Source of the DNA: CAYSFW01 sp050329935
Lineage (GTDB): Bacteria; Pseudomonadota; Gammaproteobacteria; UWMA-0217
NCBI GenBank assembly: GCA_050329935.1
Contig: JBHJOI010000105.1
Coordinates: 9,882 to 73,881 of the forward strand
Direction: 5' to 3'
Length of the DNA: 64,000 nt
Part shown: positions 1 through 7,523 of the stretch, piece by piece
Layout of the letters: each line of letters starts with the position of its first letter
Numbering within the stretch: position 1 is the first letter of the stretch
Notes under the pieces: generated by a model
Told to the model about the DNA's origin: nothing
What the model saw: only the letters and a program-made list of their open reading frames with translations
Database searches by the model: none
Position numbers and translations under genes: made by a program

Positions 1-1
1 C

Positions 2-124
2 CGCGAGGCCGCCGCGGACTTGGTGCAAGAGAGCTTCGCGCGCGTGCTTGCCGTGCAGTATTCAGGGCAAACCATCGCCGATGCGCGCGCCCTGCTCTTC
101 GTTCACCTCTGTTTCGCAGTTTAA
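2..124 (+). pseudogene. ECF-type sigma-70 factor, truncated fragment
   Basis: The frame open from the window edge reads REAAADLVQESFARVLAVQ and ends in TAA at 122-124. The block E-A-x-D-L-V-Q-E-S-F-x-R-V-L is the region 2 core-binding signature of ECF sigma factors of the FecI type. After the residues ADARALL, where the family continues into the rest of region 2 and then region 4, the frame instead reads FVHLCFAV and stops. Region 4, needed for -35 recognition, is absent, so this is a broken gene. The N-terminus lies outside the window. A CotH-like relic follows in the same orientation, suggesting one deletion fused two gene remnants. Confidence 0.7.
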
Positions 125-145
125 TGCTTAACAGGGTGTCCGCCG

Positions 146-532
146 ATGATGGGTAGGATCATTCCGCATGATGTGAACGAAGCCGTGATGAGCAGCGCAG
201 GCATAAGCGGAGGTCGCGGCGACCCAGGTGTTGAACTTAGCCCGTTGAAGGCGCTTAATGACCCGGGTAAACCGCTGATTTCCCGGTTGCTTGCCGTGCC
301 AAAATACCGCGCTCGATACCTGGAGCTCGTAAACGTAATGGCAGATAAATGGCTGGATTGGGGTGTGATCGGCCCCGTGCTCGAAAAGCAGCATACGTTG
401 ATTCGCCCAAACGTTCTCAAGAACACAAGGAGGTTGACGAGTAATGAGGAATTCGAAGGCGCGTTACTCGAACTAGAGCAGCTTTTCGACACCAGATGCG
501 CCTTACTGTTGTCCAACCCGAACCAGCCTTAA
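146..532 (+). pseudogene. CotH kinase-family protein, C-terminal remnant
   Basis: The 128-residue frame contains, from about residue 34, DPGKPLISRLLAVPKYRARY, then MADKWLDWGVIGPVLEKQH and NTRRLTSNEEFEGAL. These are the conserved C-terminal blocks of CotH-like (spore-coat H kinase fold) proteins, which are normally several hundred residues long and carry the kinase-like core upstream. That core is missing; the first ~30 residues do not look like a CotH start. The TAA stop at 530-532 sits near the natural family end. I read this as a 3' fragment of a decayed gene rather than a functional short protein. Confidence 0.7.
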
Positions 533-652
533 TGTTTCGCTTCAGATCGTCGAGCGCATGCCAAAGGAACCAAATTCGGTGATCGATTTTCACACACTGC
601 GTAAACTGCATGGCGCTCTCGATTAACGGATTGACCGGTCACGTTCGTCAGA

Positions 653-766
653 ATGCGCACCTACCCGGTCGACGACCTGGCTCTCGCCCTTGCCATGCTG
701 GAGCCGGTGATTCCGACTCCGGTGCGTCGGCAGTTCTCATGGCGGGTCAACATCGAGGCCAAGTGA
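653..766 (+). other. Short unassigned open frame in decayed region
   Basis: A 37-codon frame starting MRTYPVDDLALALAML and ending WRVNIEAK is open from just after a stop at 632-634. No clear ribosome binding site precedes it and I do not recognise the family. It reads like the C-terminal tail of a longer protein, in keeping with the relics on its left. Just before it, 558-626, is another 22-codon frame (MPKEPNSVIDFHTLRKLHG) of the same kind. Neither should be treated as an established gene. Confidence 0.25.
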
Positions 767-1079
767 GCGTTGGCAACCCACGCGTATTTGCTTGGGTACG
801 CATAGTCCACTTCGGTATATTGGGTAAATTAGGCCATGTCCGATCCGTTCAGAACTCATGCTGCCGATTGCTCTCGTTATGTTCTCGTACGCGGCACCTC
901 GCTGTTGAAAAACTAGCGCGGTCGCGCCATCGGCGCGCCAGTGTCTCGAGCTCAACGCCGCATAAGGTCGACTCCGCCGATTTCGGAGCCAAGTTCGTGC
1001 TTCCTGACTGATTCGAGGCAATGAACAAGCACTTGCGAATTACCGAAACGTGGCTCAGGGCTACGAGCGAGGTCCATGA
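767..1079. other. Non-coding or decayed stretch
   Basis: No frame on either strand resembles a protein family, and codon usage is unlike neighbouring genes. The local base composition is lower in GC than the rest of the window. I see no RNA gene, repeat or insertion sequence in it. It ends at the start of the DUF2202-type gene at 1080. Confidence 0.4.
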
Positions 1080-1610
1080 ATGAACTGGGATACGCTTGGC
1101 GCTTCCCTGATCGAGGCATTACAAGACGAGTACCGGGCGCGTGCCCGCTATACGAAAACCCTCGAGCGCTACGGACCGCTGCCGCCCTTCACGGCCATCG
1201 TCGCCGCCGAGCAACGTCATGTCGAGGCATTGCTTGAACTGTTCCACCGCTACAGAATCCCGATACCGCCCGACCACTGGCCGGCCCAAGTCGCCTACCC
1301 GTCCGACCTGGCCGCGGCCTGCGCCGCTGGTGTGGCGGGAGAAATCAACAATATCAAGCTCTATGACCGCCTGCTGCACCAAGTAGCGCAAGCCGATGTG
1401 CGACATACCTTCTTCCACCTCCAACGCGCCTCGCGGGAATCCCACTTGCCCGCCTTCCGTCGCTGCCTGGCGGAGCTCGAGGGCTTAGCGGACCGTCCAT
1501 CCCAGACTACGGTTGATCGCGCACTCCTCCTCGGTGTCGCGGCCGGCGCCACGCTGGTCTACCTGCTGAACCGCGGCATCTCCTCGGCGCGCGTCAAAGT
1601 TCCCGGGTGA
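1080..1610 (+). CDS. Ferritin-like DUF2202-type protein
   Basis: The 176-residue product is mostly amphipathic helix. It has an E-Y-R-A-R-A-R-Y stretch near residue 17, the block AEQRHVEALLELF near residue 42 and GEINNIKLYDRLL near residue 87. Paired Glu and His residues of this kind are typical of the ferritin-like fold found in DUF2202 proteins, where they may bind a di-iron centre. A hydrophobic segment (LLLGVAAGATLVYLL) near the C-terminus could attach it to the membrane. An alternative ATG at 1076 is out of frame, so the ATG at 1080 is used. The metal-binding role is inferred from the fold; the physiological function of the family is not established. Confidence 0.7.
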   Translation: MNWDTLGASLIEALQDEYRARARYTKTLERYGPLPPFTAIVAAEQRHVEALLELFHRYRIPIPPDHWPAQVAYPSDLAAACAAGVAGEINNIKLYDRLLHQVAQADVRHTFFHLQRASRESHLPAFRRCLAELEGLADRPSQTTVDRALLLGVAAGATLVYLLNRGISSARVKVPG

Positions 1611-1837
1611 CTCTCCCGGCTGGGCCCACGCCCGAGCTCGCAGTCCGCAACGCACGCGGATGGCTTCCGCCGCTCTGCTAGCAGCCTCACCGAGCCTGCT
1701 TCCGGCGCATCGGTTCGCGGCTTCTGCTGCCCTCAAGTCCAAGCAGCGTGAAGATGCAACGGTCGCGCGTCGCGATCCTCGGTGTTACCGCGTTGCCATG
1801 CGTTATCGCCGTTTTAACACGAGTGAAGCGGCTGGAT
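1611..1837. other. Intergenic, nothing recognised
   Basis: This stretch lies between convergent genes, the ferritin-like gene on the left and the VOC protein gene on the right. Short open frames on both strands show no family resemblance, and I found no clear terminator hairpin followed by a T-run. Confidence 0.4.
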
Positions 1838-2212
1838 TCACCCGCATTCTTCGGGTGCGCAGCCAAATTTCAGAAGGTTCCCATGCGGATCATGAATGTA
1901 GAACTCTTTCATGTTCCACGGCCGAACGGCAAAATCGCTGATTCTCCCGCTACCCAATGATGCCCGCTCATATTCCTCGAACAGCGCTGGCACTTGTCCG
2001 CCGCGAATGTAACAGCCTGTAGCCCGTGGGAGCGCAGCGTCGTTACACCGCCAGAAATGGAGTTCCATCTCATCGCGACAGACAATCAGATAGTCGTCGT
2101 CATGCCAGACGACCAAGAAACCGAGCGCCCCAGTATAGAACTGCTGGGTTTCCGCGAGATCCAGCGACGCGAGTATCGGTATGGTGCGCGCGAAATCGCT
2201 CACCGTTATCAC
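1838..2212 (-). CDS. VOC superfamily protein, bleomycin-resistance/glyoxalase type
   Basis: The 124-residue protein has the single VOC-fold layout: IPILASLDLAETQQFYTGAL at the start (first beta strand and helix), a central MELHFW strand, and a C-terminal FYIHDPHGNLLKFG strand-turn. This matches Ble-like and glyoxalase-like proteins. Bleomycin-binding members sequester the drug, but most relatives have unknown ligands, so no drug-resistance role should be assumed. The start is a GTG two bases after the stop of the upstream monooxygenase gene (a second GTG three codons later is possible), so the two are almost certainly cotranscribed. Confidence 0.75.
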   Translation of the reverse strand: MITVSDFARTIPILASLDLAETQQFYTGALGFLVVWHDDDYLIVCRDEMELHFWRCNDAALPRATGCYIRGGQVPALFEEYERASLGSGRISDFAVRPWNMKEFYIHDPHGNLLKFGCAPEECG

Positions 2213-2214
2213 GT

Positions 2215-2526
2215 TCAGCTAGAAAGCACCGCTTCGAAGCCTTCAAATCGCGCAGGACCGATGGTCACGGGATCGGCGGTCTTGCCCGCCCCTGCGTGCG
2301 CCTTTTTAAAAGCGTCCGATTTGGTCCAACCCTCGAAGTGGGCGAGACTTTCCCACATGGTGTGGGATGAATACACGATATGGTCGCCGAGCTCCGGGCC
2401 TTTCAATAGGTGGAAGGATTTGAACCCCTCGACTTCGTGAAGATAGCTGTCGCGATTGCGCCACATGGCTTCGAAATCGGCGGCACGTTCCTTTATTACC
2501 TTGAATCGATTCATCGCGATGTACAT
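2215..2526 (-). CDS. IsdG/HmoA-like haem-degrading monooxygenase (ABM domain)
   Basis: The 103-residue protein is a single antibiotic-biosynthesis-monooxygenase (ABM) ferredoxin-like domain. Asn6, Trp67 and His77 fall almost exactly where IsdG/IsdI enzymes carry their Asn-Trp-His catalytic triad, and the flanking blocks (WRNRDSYLHEVEGFKSFHLL, FEGWTKSDAFKKAH) also fit. Such enzymes open the haem ring and release iron. The ATG at 2526 has a good AGAGGT Shine-Dalgarno five bases upstream. The gene leads a two-gene unit with the VOC protein. The enzymatic assignment rests on motif positions only; other ABM proteins act on quinones or have no known substrate. Confidence 0.7.
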   Translation of the reverse strand: MYIAMNRFKVIKERAADFEAMWRNRDSYLHEVEGFKSFHLLKGPELGDHIVYSSHTMWESLAHFEGWTKSDAFKKAHAGAGKTADPVTIGPARFEGFEAVLSS

Positions 2527-3108
2527 ACCAGACCTCTAGGATTGAGTGTAAAACGAGTGCGCGAAAGCCGACCTACCCTTCGCCTCCAGCGACAAGGGGG
2601 ACATCCGCCGTCGACGGGTCACGCAATGCGTAAGCCGCGCCCGTTAACGTGAGCGTCGGGTTCCAGGTTCGACGTCGAATCGATACTCCGAAACGCAACT
2701 TCGCCATCTGACGCACGCACATCGCGAATCCTGATGTACGCCATGGAAGAACAGCCACTCCTTGTTTATTAATGCGAATCATTTTTATTTAAACAGGTTA
2801 CCTCTGTCAACTAGCGAGGGAAGCATCGCCGCGCAGAATGACCTTGCGGCGTGCCCCCCAGATCGGGCCGACCGTCTTGCTTGCTTAAGGCACGACTCTG
2901 CGCGCTAGGTATCCTCGCGGCGATACTAGCCGCCGAGCGTCGCGAACGATCGGCCCTACTCGCATAACTTGGCGCTATGACAGTACGGATTTCCTTATGG
3001 CCATAAGGAAATTCTATCGAGACGAAAATAGCATTGATTAGAGTTTCAGCATGAGATGATGGAGACTCGCGCTTGCGTTTTAACGGCACTCTGAGGAAAA
3101 GAGCCTCC
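2527..3108. other. Intergenic region upstream of aprM
   Basis: This is a promoter-bearing gap between the divergent monooxygenase and aprM genes. It contains the perfect palindrome at 2989-3012. On the minus strand around 2580-2670 a short frame (TWNPTLTLTGAAYALRD) faintly recalls the C-terminal motif of GMC-type oxidoreductases and may be a relic, but it is too short to assign. I see no RNA gene. Confidence 0.4.
2989..3012. promoter_or_regulatory. Perfect 24-bp palindrome, candidate operator of aprMBA
   Basis: The half-site ATTTCCTTATGG is followed directly by its exact reverse complement, giving 12 + 12 bp with no spacer. It lies about 97 bp upstream of the aprM start codon and is AT-rich compared with its surroundings. 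The symmetry fits binding of a dimeric regulator. Because there is no loop and no T-run, a terminator is unlikely. The regulator is unknown. Confidence 0.5.
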
Positions 3109-3960
3109 ATGATCACAATCAATCCCTTCGCCGAGCTTTCGGCTTATATACCCCCCCTGGTAATGCAGGGGTACGTCGTACTGATGGTCCTGCTGGTTGT
3201 GGGCGGTACGATTCTCGACATGCTGCACAAGAAAAGTGCGCAGTACTTCTTCGAGAACTCTAAAAGAGCTCAGAAATCAGCAACTCGCACGCTGGACAGT
3301 GGCACCAAAGCCTCGCTTGCGCTCAAGACGGTCGCCAACGAGGTCTTGACCTCCTCGGAATTCGCCAACCCGAAGCGCCGACTCTCCCACCTGTTCACGA
3401 TGTACGGTTTCGTGATTTTCGTTGTGACCACGGCGATCATGATCTTTGCCTACCCGACCAAGGACGTCGCAACGCCTGCCCTGCTGCCATTGCTCTGGCA
3501 CCTTGGCGCCCTGATGCTGTGCATCGGCGGCTACTGGTTCTGGTTTTTCATCCGGGTCGACCTCAACTCCGAAGGTAATCCTTGGTATCGCCTGGTGCGC
3601 GCGGACATCTTCATCGTCTCGCTGCTCGCGACGGCAACCCTCGCGCTGATCTGGTCGTTCCTCCAGTCTTCTGGCTCTTTGTTCGCGGCCGATCTGTTCT
3701 TTATTTTCTTCATTCTGGCCGCCACCGTGTTGTTTGGAACCGTGTTCTGGTCCAAGTTCGCGCACATGTTCTTCAAGCCCGCGGCGGCTTACCAGAAGCG
3801 GGTGATCAAGGCCGATGGTTCAAGAGAAAATCTGCCAGCTATCTATGACCTGACCGATCCGGCCGTGCATGCAAAGTATCCGGATGTTCCCGAATACATG
3901 GGCAAGAACCCACCCAACATGGGGCTTGGTATCAAGCGCGAAGCGCCGAACCATTTCTAA
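3109..3960 (+). CDS. aprM: Adenylylsulfate reductase membrane anchor AprM
   Basis: The 283-residue protein has about five hydrophobic segments (near residues 16-38, 95-115, 125-148, 165-185 and 193-215) and a soluble C-terminal tail. It lies directly upstream of aprB and aprA, as AprM does in sulfur oxidisers. AprM is thought to take electrons from the AprBA complex to the quinone pool, replacing the QmoABC complex used elsewhere. The ATG at 3109 is preferred over the in-frame TTG at 3073 because it follows a GAGG-containing stretch and places the first membrane helix near the N-terminus. It is separated from aprB by 35 bp, so the three genes form one operon. Confidence 0.85.
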   Translation: MITINPFAELSAYIPPLVMQGYVVLMVLLVVGGTILDMLHKKSAQYFFENSKRAQKSATRTLDSGTKASLALKTVANEVLTSSEFANPKRRLSHLFTMYGFVIFVVTTAIMIFAYPTKDVATPALLPLLWHLGALMLCIGGYWFWFFIRVDLNSEGNPWYRLVRADIFIVSLLATATLALIWSFLQSSGSLFAADLFFIFFILAATVLFGTVFWSKFAHMFFKPAAAYQKRVIKADGSRENLPAIYDLTDPAVHAKYPDVPEYMGKNPPNMGLGIKREAPNHF

Positions 3961-3995
3961 GCCAGCCTTAACCGAATAGAAGTAAGAGGAATATC

Positions 3996-4478
3996 ATGCC
4001 TACTTTTGTATACATGACTCGCTGCGATGGCTGCGGACATTGCGTGGATATTTGTCCCTCGGACATCATGCACATCGACAAAGTCACCCGTCGCGCCTAC
4101 AACATTGAACCCAACATGTGCTGGGAGTGCTTTTCCTGTGTGAAGGCCTGCCCGCACCACGCGATCGACGTACGCGGTTACGCGGACTTCGCCCCGCTGG
4201 GACACTCGGTACGGGTGGACCGCGACGAGGAGAAGGGCATCATCGCTTGGCGCATCAAATTCCGTAACGGCGAGAAGGACATGGATCTGATCGCGCCGAT
4301 CACGACCAAGCCTTGGGGCAAATACATCCCGCAACTTCGCGATGTCCCCGGTCCCTCCAAGGAAATGCGCGCCAGCCAACTGCTTTTCAACGAGCCGAAG
4401 TACATTCGCCTCGACGACGGTGGTATCCATACGCTGGAATCCAATGGCCTCAAATTTAAAGCAGGGGTGTACTACTAA
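3996..4478 (+). CDS. aprB: Adenylylsulfate reductase beta subunit, iron-sulfur protein
   Basis: The 160-residue protein has two complete [4Fe-4S] ferredoxin motifs: Cys10/13/16/20 (CDGCGHCVDIC) and Cys42/45/48/52 (CWECFSCVKAC). The remainder forms the tail that wraps around AprA in known structures. It relays electrons between the FAD of AprA and the membrane partner. Length and motif spacing match AprB. The gene has an AAGAGGAAT ribosome binding site upstream of the ATG at 3996, and its stop codon shares one base with the aprA start (TAATG), indicating translational coupling. Confidence 0.95.
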   Translation: MPTFVYMTRCDGCGHCVDICPSDIMHIDKVTRRAYNIEPNMCWECFSCVKACPHHAIDVRGYADFAPLGHSVRVDRDEEKGIIAWRIKFRNGEKDMDLIAPITTKPWGKYIPQLRDVPGPSKEMRASQLLFNEPKYIRLDDGGIHTLESNGLKFKAGVYY

Positions 4479-6346
4479 TGGCATACAAAACAGTTGTTGA
4501 AGACAACATTGACGTATTGGTCGTCGGTGCGGGTCTTGGTGGTACCGGTGCCGCCTGGGAAGCGCGGTATTGGGGTCAAAACAAAAAGATCGTCATTGCC
4601 GAAAAAGCCAATATCGACCGTTCCGGCGCGGTCGCACAAGGTTTGTACGCGATCAACTGCTACATGGGCACCCGTTTCGGTGAAAACAACCCGGAAGATC
4701 ACGTTCGCTACGCGCGGATGGACTTGATGGGGATGGTGCGCGAAGACCTGTTGTTCGACATGGCGCGCCACGTCGACTCAGCGGTTCACCAGTTTGAGGA
4801 ATGGGGCATGCCGATCATGCGCAACCCCAAGACGGGTTCTTACCTGCGTGAAGGCCGCTGGCAGATCATGATCCACGGTGAATCCTACAAGCCACTCGTG
4901 GCTGAAGCCGCCAAGAAGTCGGCGGACAAGGTATTCAACCGTATCTGTGTCACCCACTTGTTGATGGACGATGCCAAAGCAAACCGCGTCGCGGGTGCCG
5001 TTGGCTTCAATGTACGGACGGGTGACTACCACGTCTTCAAGTCCAAGACGGTCATCGTTGGCGCCGGTGGCGCATCCAACATCTTCAAGCCGCGTTCGGT
5101 GGGTGAAGGTGCGGGCCGCGTATGGTACGCGCCGTGGTCGTCGGGCTCAGCCTATGGATTGCTGATCCAGGCGGGCGCCAAAATGACGCAGATGGAAAAC
5201 CGTATCGTGCTCGCACGCTTCAAGGACGGATATGGTCCGGTGGGCGCGTACTTCCTGCACCTGAAAACGTACACGCAAAACTGTAACGGTGAAGAGTACG
5301 AGTCCAAGTGGTTCCCGGCGCTATCCGAAATGGTGGGCAAGGCCTACCTGGATACCGAAGGTCAGCATTTATCGCACAAGCCAATTCCGACTTGTCTGCG
5401 TAACCATGCGTTCATCAATGAGGTCAATGCGGGTCGCGGCCCGATCCACATGGTAACGATGGAAGCCTTCCAGGATCCGCATCTGGAAGAGATCGGCTGG
5501 CACAACTTCCTCGGCATGACCGTCGGTCAGGCGGTATTGTGGGCATCGACCGACGTCAATCCGAAGTTCGAAAACCCAGAACTGACGACTTCCGAGCCGT
5601 ATGTCATGGGTTCGCACGCGACCGGTTGCGGCGCCTGGTGTTCAGGCCCTGAAGACCTATCCCCGCCTGAGTACTACTGGGGCTACAACCGTATGACCAC
5701 GGTAGAGGGCCTGTTTGGTGCCGGTGACGCCGTGGGTGGCACACCTCACGCATTCTCGTCCGGTTCGTTCACCGAAGGTCGTCTGGCCGCGAAGGCTGCG
5801 TGTCAGTATATCGACGACGGCAAGGCCGAAGGCATCCGTGTATCCGACGAGCAGATTCAGCGCCGCAAGGAAGAGATCTACAAGCCGATGGAGCACTACA
5901 AGATCTATCGCAACGAGATCACTGCCGGTTCGGTCAACCCGAACTACATCAACCCGCGCCAGGGTCTGGATCGCCTGCAGAAGCTGATGGACGAGTACTG
6001 CGGTGGTGTGACGGTGAGTTACATGACCAACGAAAAGCTTCTGAACATCGGCATGAAAAAGCTCAAGATCATGGAAGAAGACCTTGAGAAGGTCGCCGCA
6101 GAGGACATCCATGAACTGCTGCGGGCATGGGAACTTAAGCATCGCCATCTCACGTCCGAGGCGGTCATGCAGCACACCCTGTTCCGCAAGGAAACCCGTT
6201 GGCCGGGCTACTACTACCGTGGTGATGCGATGAAGCTCGACGACGAGAACTGGCACGTACTGACCGTTTCCCGTCGTGACCCGAAGACGGGTGAATACAC
6301 GATGGAAAAGGCTCCGTGCTACCATTTGGTCGGTAAGGACGATTAA
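4478..6346 (+). CDS. aprA: Adenylylsulfate reductase alpha subunit, flavoprotein
   Basis: The 622-residue product is a fumarate-reductase-type flavoprotein with an N-terminal FAD-binding motif (VGAGLGG at residues 16-22) and the Apr-typical segments DRSGAVAQGLYAINCYMG, NRIVLARFKDGYGPVGAY and GAGDAVGGTPHAFSSGSF. It interconverts sulfite plus AMP with APS; in a sulfur oxidiser the expected direction is APS formation from sulfite. Full length agrees with known AprA proteins and no motif is interrupted. It overlaps aprB by one base. No ATP sulfurylase gene follows it in the window, so the later step from APS to sulfate must be encoded elsewhere or be done by another enzyme. Confidence 0.96.
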   Translation: MAYKTVVEDNIDVLVVGAGLGGTGAAWEARYWGQNKKIVIAEKANIDRSGAVAQGLYAINCYMGTRFGENNPEDHVRYARMDLMGMVREDLLFDMARHVDSAVHQFEEWGMPIMRNPKTGSYLREGRWQIMIHGESYKPLVAEAAKKSADKVFNRICVTHLLMDDAKANRVAGAVGFNVRTGDYHVFKSKTVIVGAGGASNIFKPRSVGEGAGRVWYAPWSSGSAYGLLIQAGAKMTQMENRIVLARFKDGYGPVGAYFLHLKTYTQNCNGEEYESKWFPALSEMVGKAYLDTEGQHLSHKPIPTCLRNHAFINEVNAGRGPIHMVTMEAFQDPHLEEIGWHNFLGMTVGQAVLWASTDVNPKFENPELTTSEPYVMGSHATGCGAWCSGPEDLSPPEYYWGYNRMTTVEGLFGAGDAVGGTPHAFSSGSFTEGRLAAKAACQYIDDGKAEGIRVSDEQIQRRKEEIYKPMEHYKIYRNEITAGSVNPNYINPRQGLDRLQKLMDEYCGGVTVSYMTNEKLLNIGMKKLKIMEEDLEKVAAEDIHELLRAWELKHRHLTSEAVMQHTLFRKETRWPGYYYRGDAMKLDDENWHVLTVSRRDPKTGEYTMEKAPCYHLVGKDD

Positions 6347-6371
6347 GGCCTAACAGACCAGACTCCTTGTG

Positions 6372-6392
6372 CCTTCCCCCTAGCGGGGAAGG
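6372..6392 (+). other. Intercistronic stem-loop after aprA
   Basis: CCTTCCCC and GGGGAAGG flank a 5-base loop (CTAGC) 25 bp after the aprA stop. There is no T-run behind it; instead a purine-rich GGAGGG follows at about 6401. It may act as an mRNA-stabilising or partial termination structure separating highly expressed aprMBA from the downstream genes. Confidence 0.5.
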
Positions 6393-6429
6393 TCACGATA
6401 GGAGGGAGCGACGCAGGACAATGGCATAG

Positions 6430-6780
6430 ATGAACATTATCGAACACACCGATGAAGAGATCCTGGCGCTAGCCCACCCCATGTGGGAGGACCTGATCAA
6501 GTACTCCAACAAGGGCCAATACGGAAAATTCATCAGAAAATTCTCCTATGACCTGTTGCTCGGTTTGAACGAAGTCGAACTCGGGAAACAGTTCGCGAAA
6601 AGCGAGTTGGCGCGCAACCTCTCCGAGGAATACGACTACCTCGGCACCATCCGTCGCGGCCAACACGTGACCGTCCTTTACCGCGTGAAGAGCTCCAAGC
6701 TGGAAGGCGAATGGCTCGGACGCCTGGTGCTCGGATACGAAAACGGCGAAGTACGGATTTTTGCCGCGACCATTTTCTGA
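6430..6780 (+). CDS. Conserved-looking 116-aa protein of the apr cluster, function unknown
   Basis: The 116-residue protein has no cysteine, no signal peptide and no membrane segment. It begins MNIIEHTDEEILALAHPMWE and is rich in charged residues, with a predicted helical first half and a strand-rich second half (HVTVLYRVKSSKLEGEWLGR). I do not recognise the family. Its position, 83 bp after aprA on the same strand and 18 bp before a SlyD-like chaperone gene, suggests a role linked to APS reductase or sulfite metabolism, but that is inference. The ATG follows a two-codon frame (ATG GCA TAG, 6421-6429) whose stop abuts the start codon; the strong GGAGGG at about 6401 is better placed for that mini-frame than for this gene. 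Confidence 0.75.
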   Translation: MNIIEHTDEEILALAHPMWEDLIKYSNKGQYGKFIRKFSYDLLLGLNEVELGKQFAKSELARNLSEEYDYLGTIRRGQHVTVLYRVKSSKLEGEWLGRLVLGYENGEVRIFAATIF

Positions 6781-6798
6781 CATTTCCGGATTAGGTTT

Positions 6799-7314
6799 AT
6801 GAAAGACATTATCGAAGCCAACAAGTATGTTGAGCTGACCTACAAGGTTATCGATCAGAAGTCCGGACAGGTTCTCACCATGGTGGAGTTTCCGCTCGGA
6901 TATGTCCACGGGGTTACTCAAATCTTGTCTCCCCAGGTCAGCGCCGAACTGGAAGGCAAATCCGCCGGTCAGACAATCGAAGTCCCGATCGACTGTAACG
7001 ACATTTTTGGTCCCAGGGACGAATCGCTAGTCATCACCGACCGAATCGAGAACGTTCCTAAGGAATATCGTGAAGTCGGCATGGCCATCCTGATGGAAAA
7101 CAACAAGGGTCAAACCAAGAGTTTTCTGGTGACCAGGGTGGACGCCCGGACTGTGACCATCGACGGCAACAACCCGCTTTGTGGCCGGCAGGTTATTTTT
7201 AGACTAGAGATACTCACTGTTCGCGATGCGACCGAAGAAGAAATCGCGGCAGGCGGCAAGGTTGATGCAGGTCCCGATGTCAAGCCTGGACCCAGCATCC
7301 ACGAGGTTATGTAA
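6799..7314 (+). CDS. FKBP-type peptidyl-prolyl isomerase, SlyD-like
   Basis: The 171-residue protein matches the SlyD layout: an N-terminal FKBP strand (YVELTYKVIDQKSGQVL), a YVHG-TQIL segment, an inserted chaperone flap (about residues 70-120), and the closing DGNNPLCGRQVIFRLEILTV followed by RDATEEEI, which is characteristic of SlyD-family C-termini. The His/Cys-rich metal-binding tail of E. coli SlyD is missing, and the usual L-P-G-L-E is replaced by L-S-P-Q-V-S, so isomerase activity could be reduced. It probably acts as a cytosolic folding helper. Its place between two unknown genes right after aprMBA hints at a role in maturation of that enzyme. Confidence 0.8.
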   Translation: MKDIIEANKYVELTYKVIDQKSGQVLTMVEFPLGYVHGVTQILSPQVSAELEGKSAGQTIEVPIDCNDIFGPRDESLVITDRIENVPKEYREVGMAILMENNKGQTKSFLVTRVDARTVTIDGNNPLCGRQVIFRLEILTVRDATEEEIAAGGKVDAGPDVKPGPSIHEVM

Positions 7315-7361
7315 GTAACGTCACATTGTGTGCAACTTTAATCCTGACTAGAGGTGATTAT

Positions 7362-7523
7362 ATGAGCGAAAAACCTAAAACCAGACCCAAGGTTCCCGAA
7401 GGCAAGTCGCGTTTCCTGGTAACCCGTCAGAAACAGCCTACCGAAAAGGGCTATATCGGCTACGAAACCATCTGGGAGCCGTTCCAAAAGGTCGCAGAAT
7501 ACGTAACCCCGAAGAAGCCGTAA
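7362..7523 (+). CDS. 53-aa small basic protein at the end of the apr cluster
   Basis: This 53-residue protein starts MSEKPKTRPKVPEGKSRFLV and ends in a lysine-rich VTPKKP. It has no cysteine or membrane segment. The ATG at 7362 has a good AGAGGTGA ribosome binding site eight or so bases upstream; an in-frame ATG-like start at 7326 lacks one. It is 47 bp downstream of the SlyD-like gene and upstream of a hairpin, so it is likely the last gene of the transcript. The family is not recognised. Confidence 0.65.
   Translation: MSEKPKTRPKVPEGKSRFLVTRQKQPTEKGYIGYETIWEPFQKVAEYVTPKKP

Noticed and set aside
1..1079. Search for an insertion sequence or transposase explaining the relics
   Set aside because: No transposase frame, terminal inverted repeats or target-site duplications were visible.
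2573..2782. Possible GMC oxidoreductase C-terminal fragment on the minus strand (TWNPTLTLTGAAYALRD)
   Set aside because: Only about 15 residues match, the upstream part would need a frameshift, and there is no active-site His region, so it may be chance.
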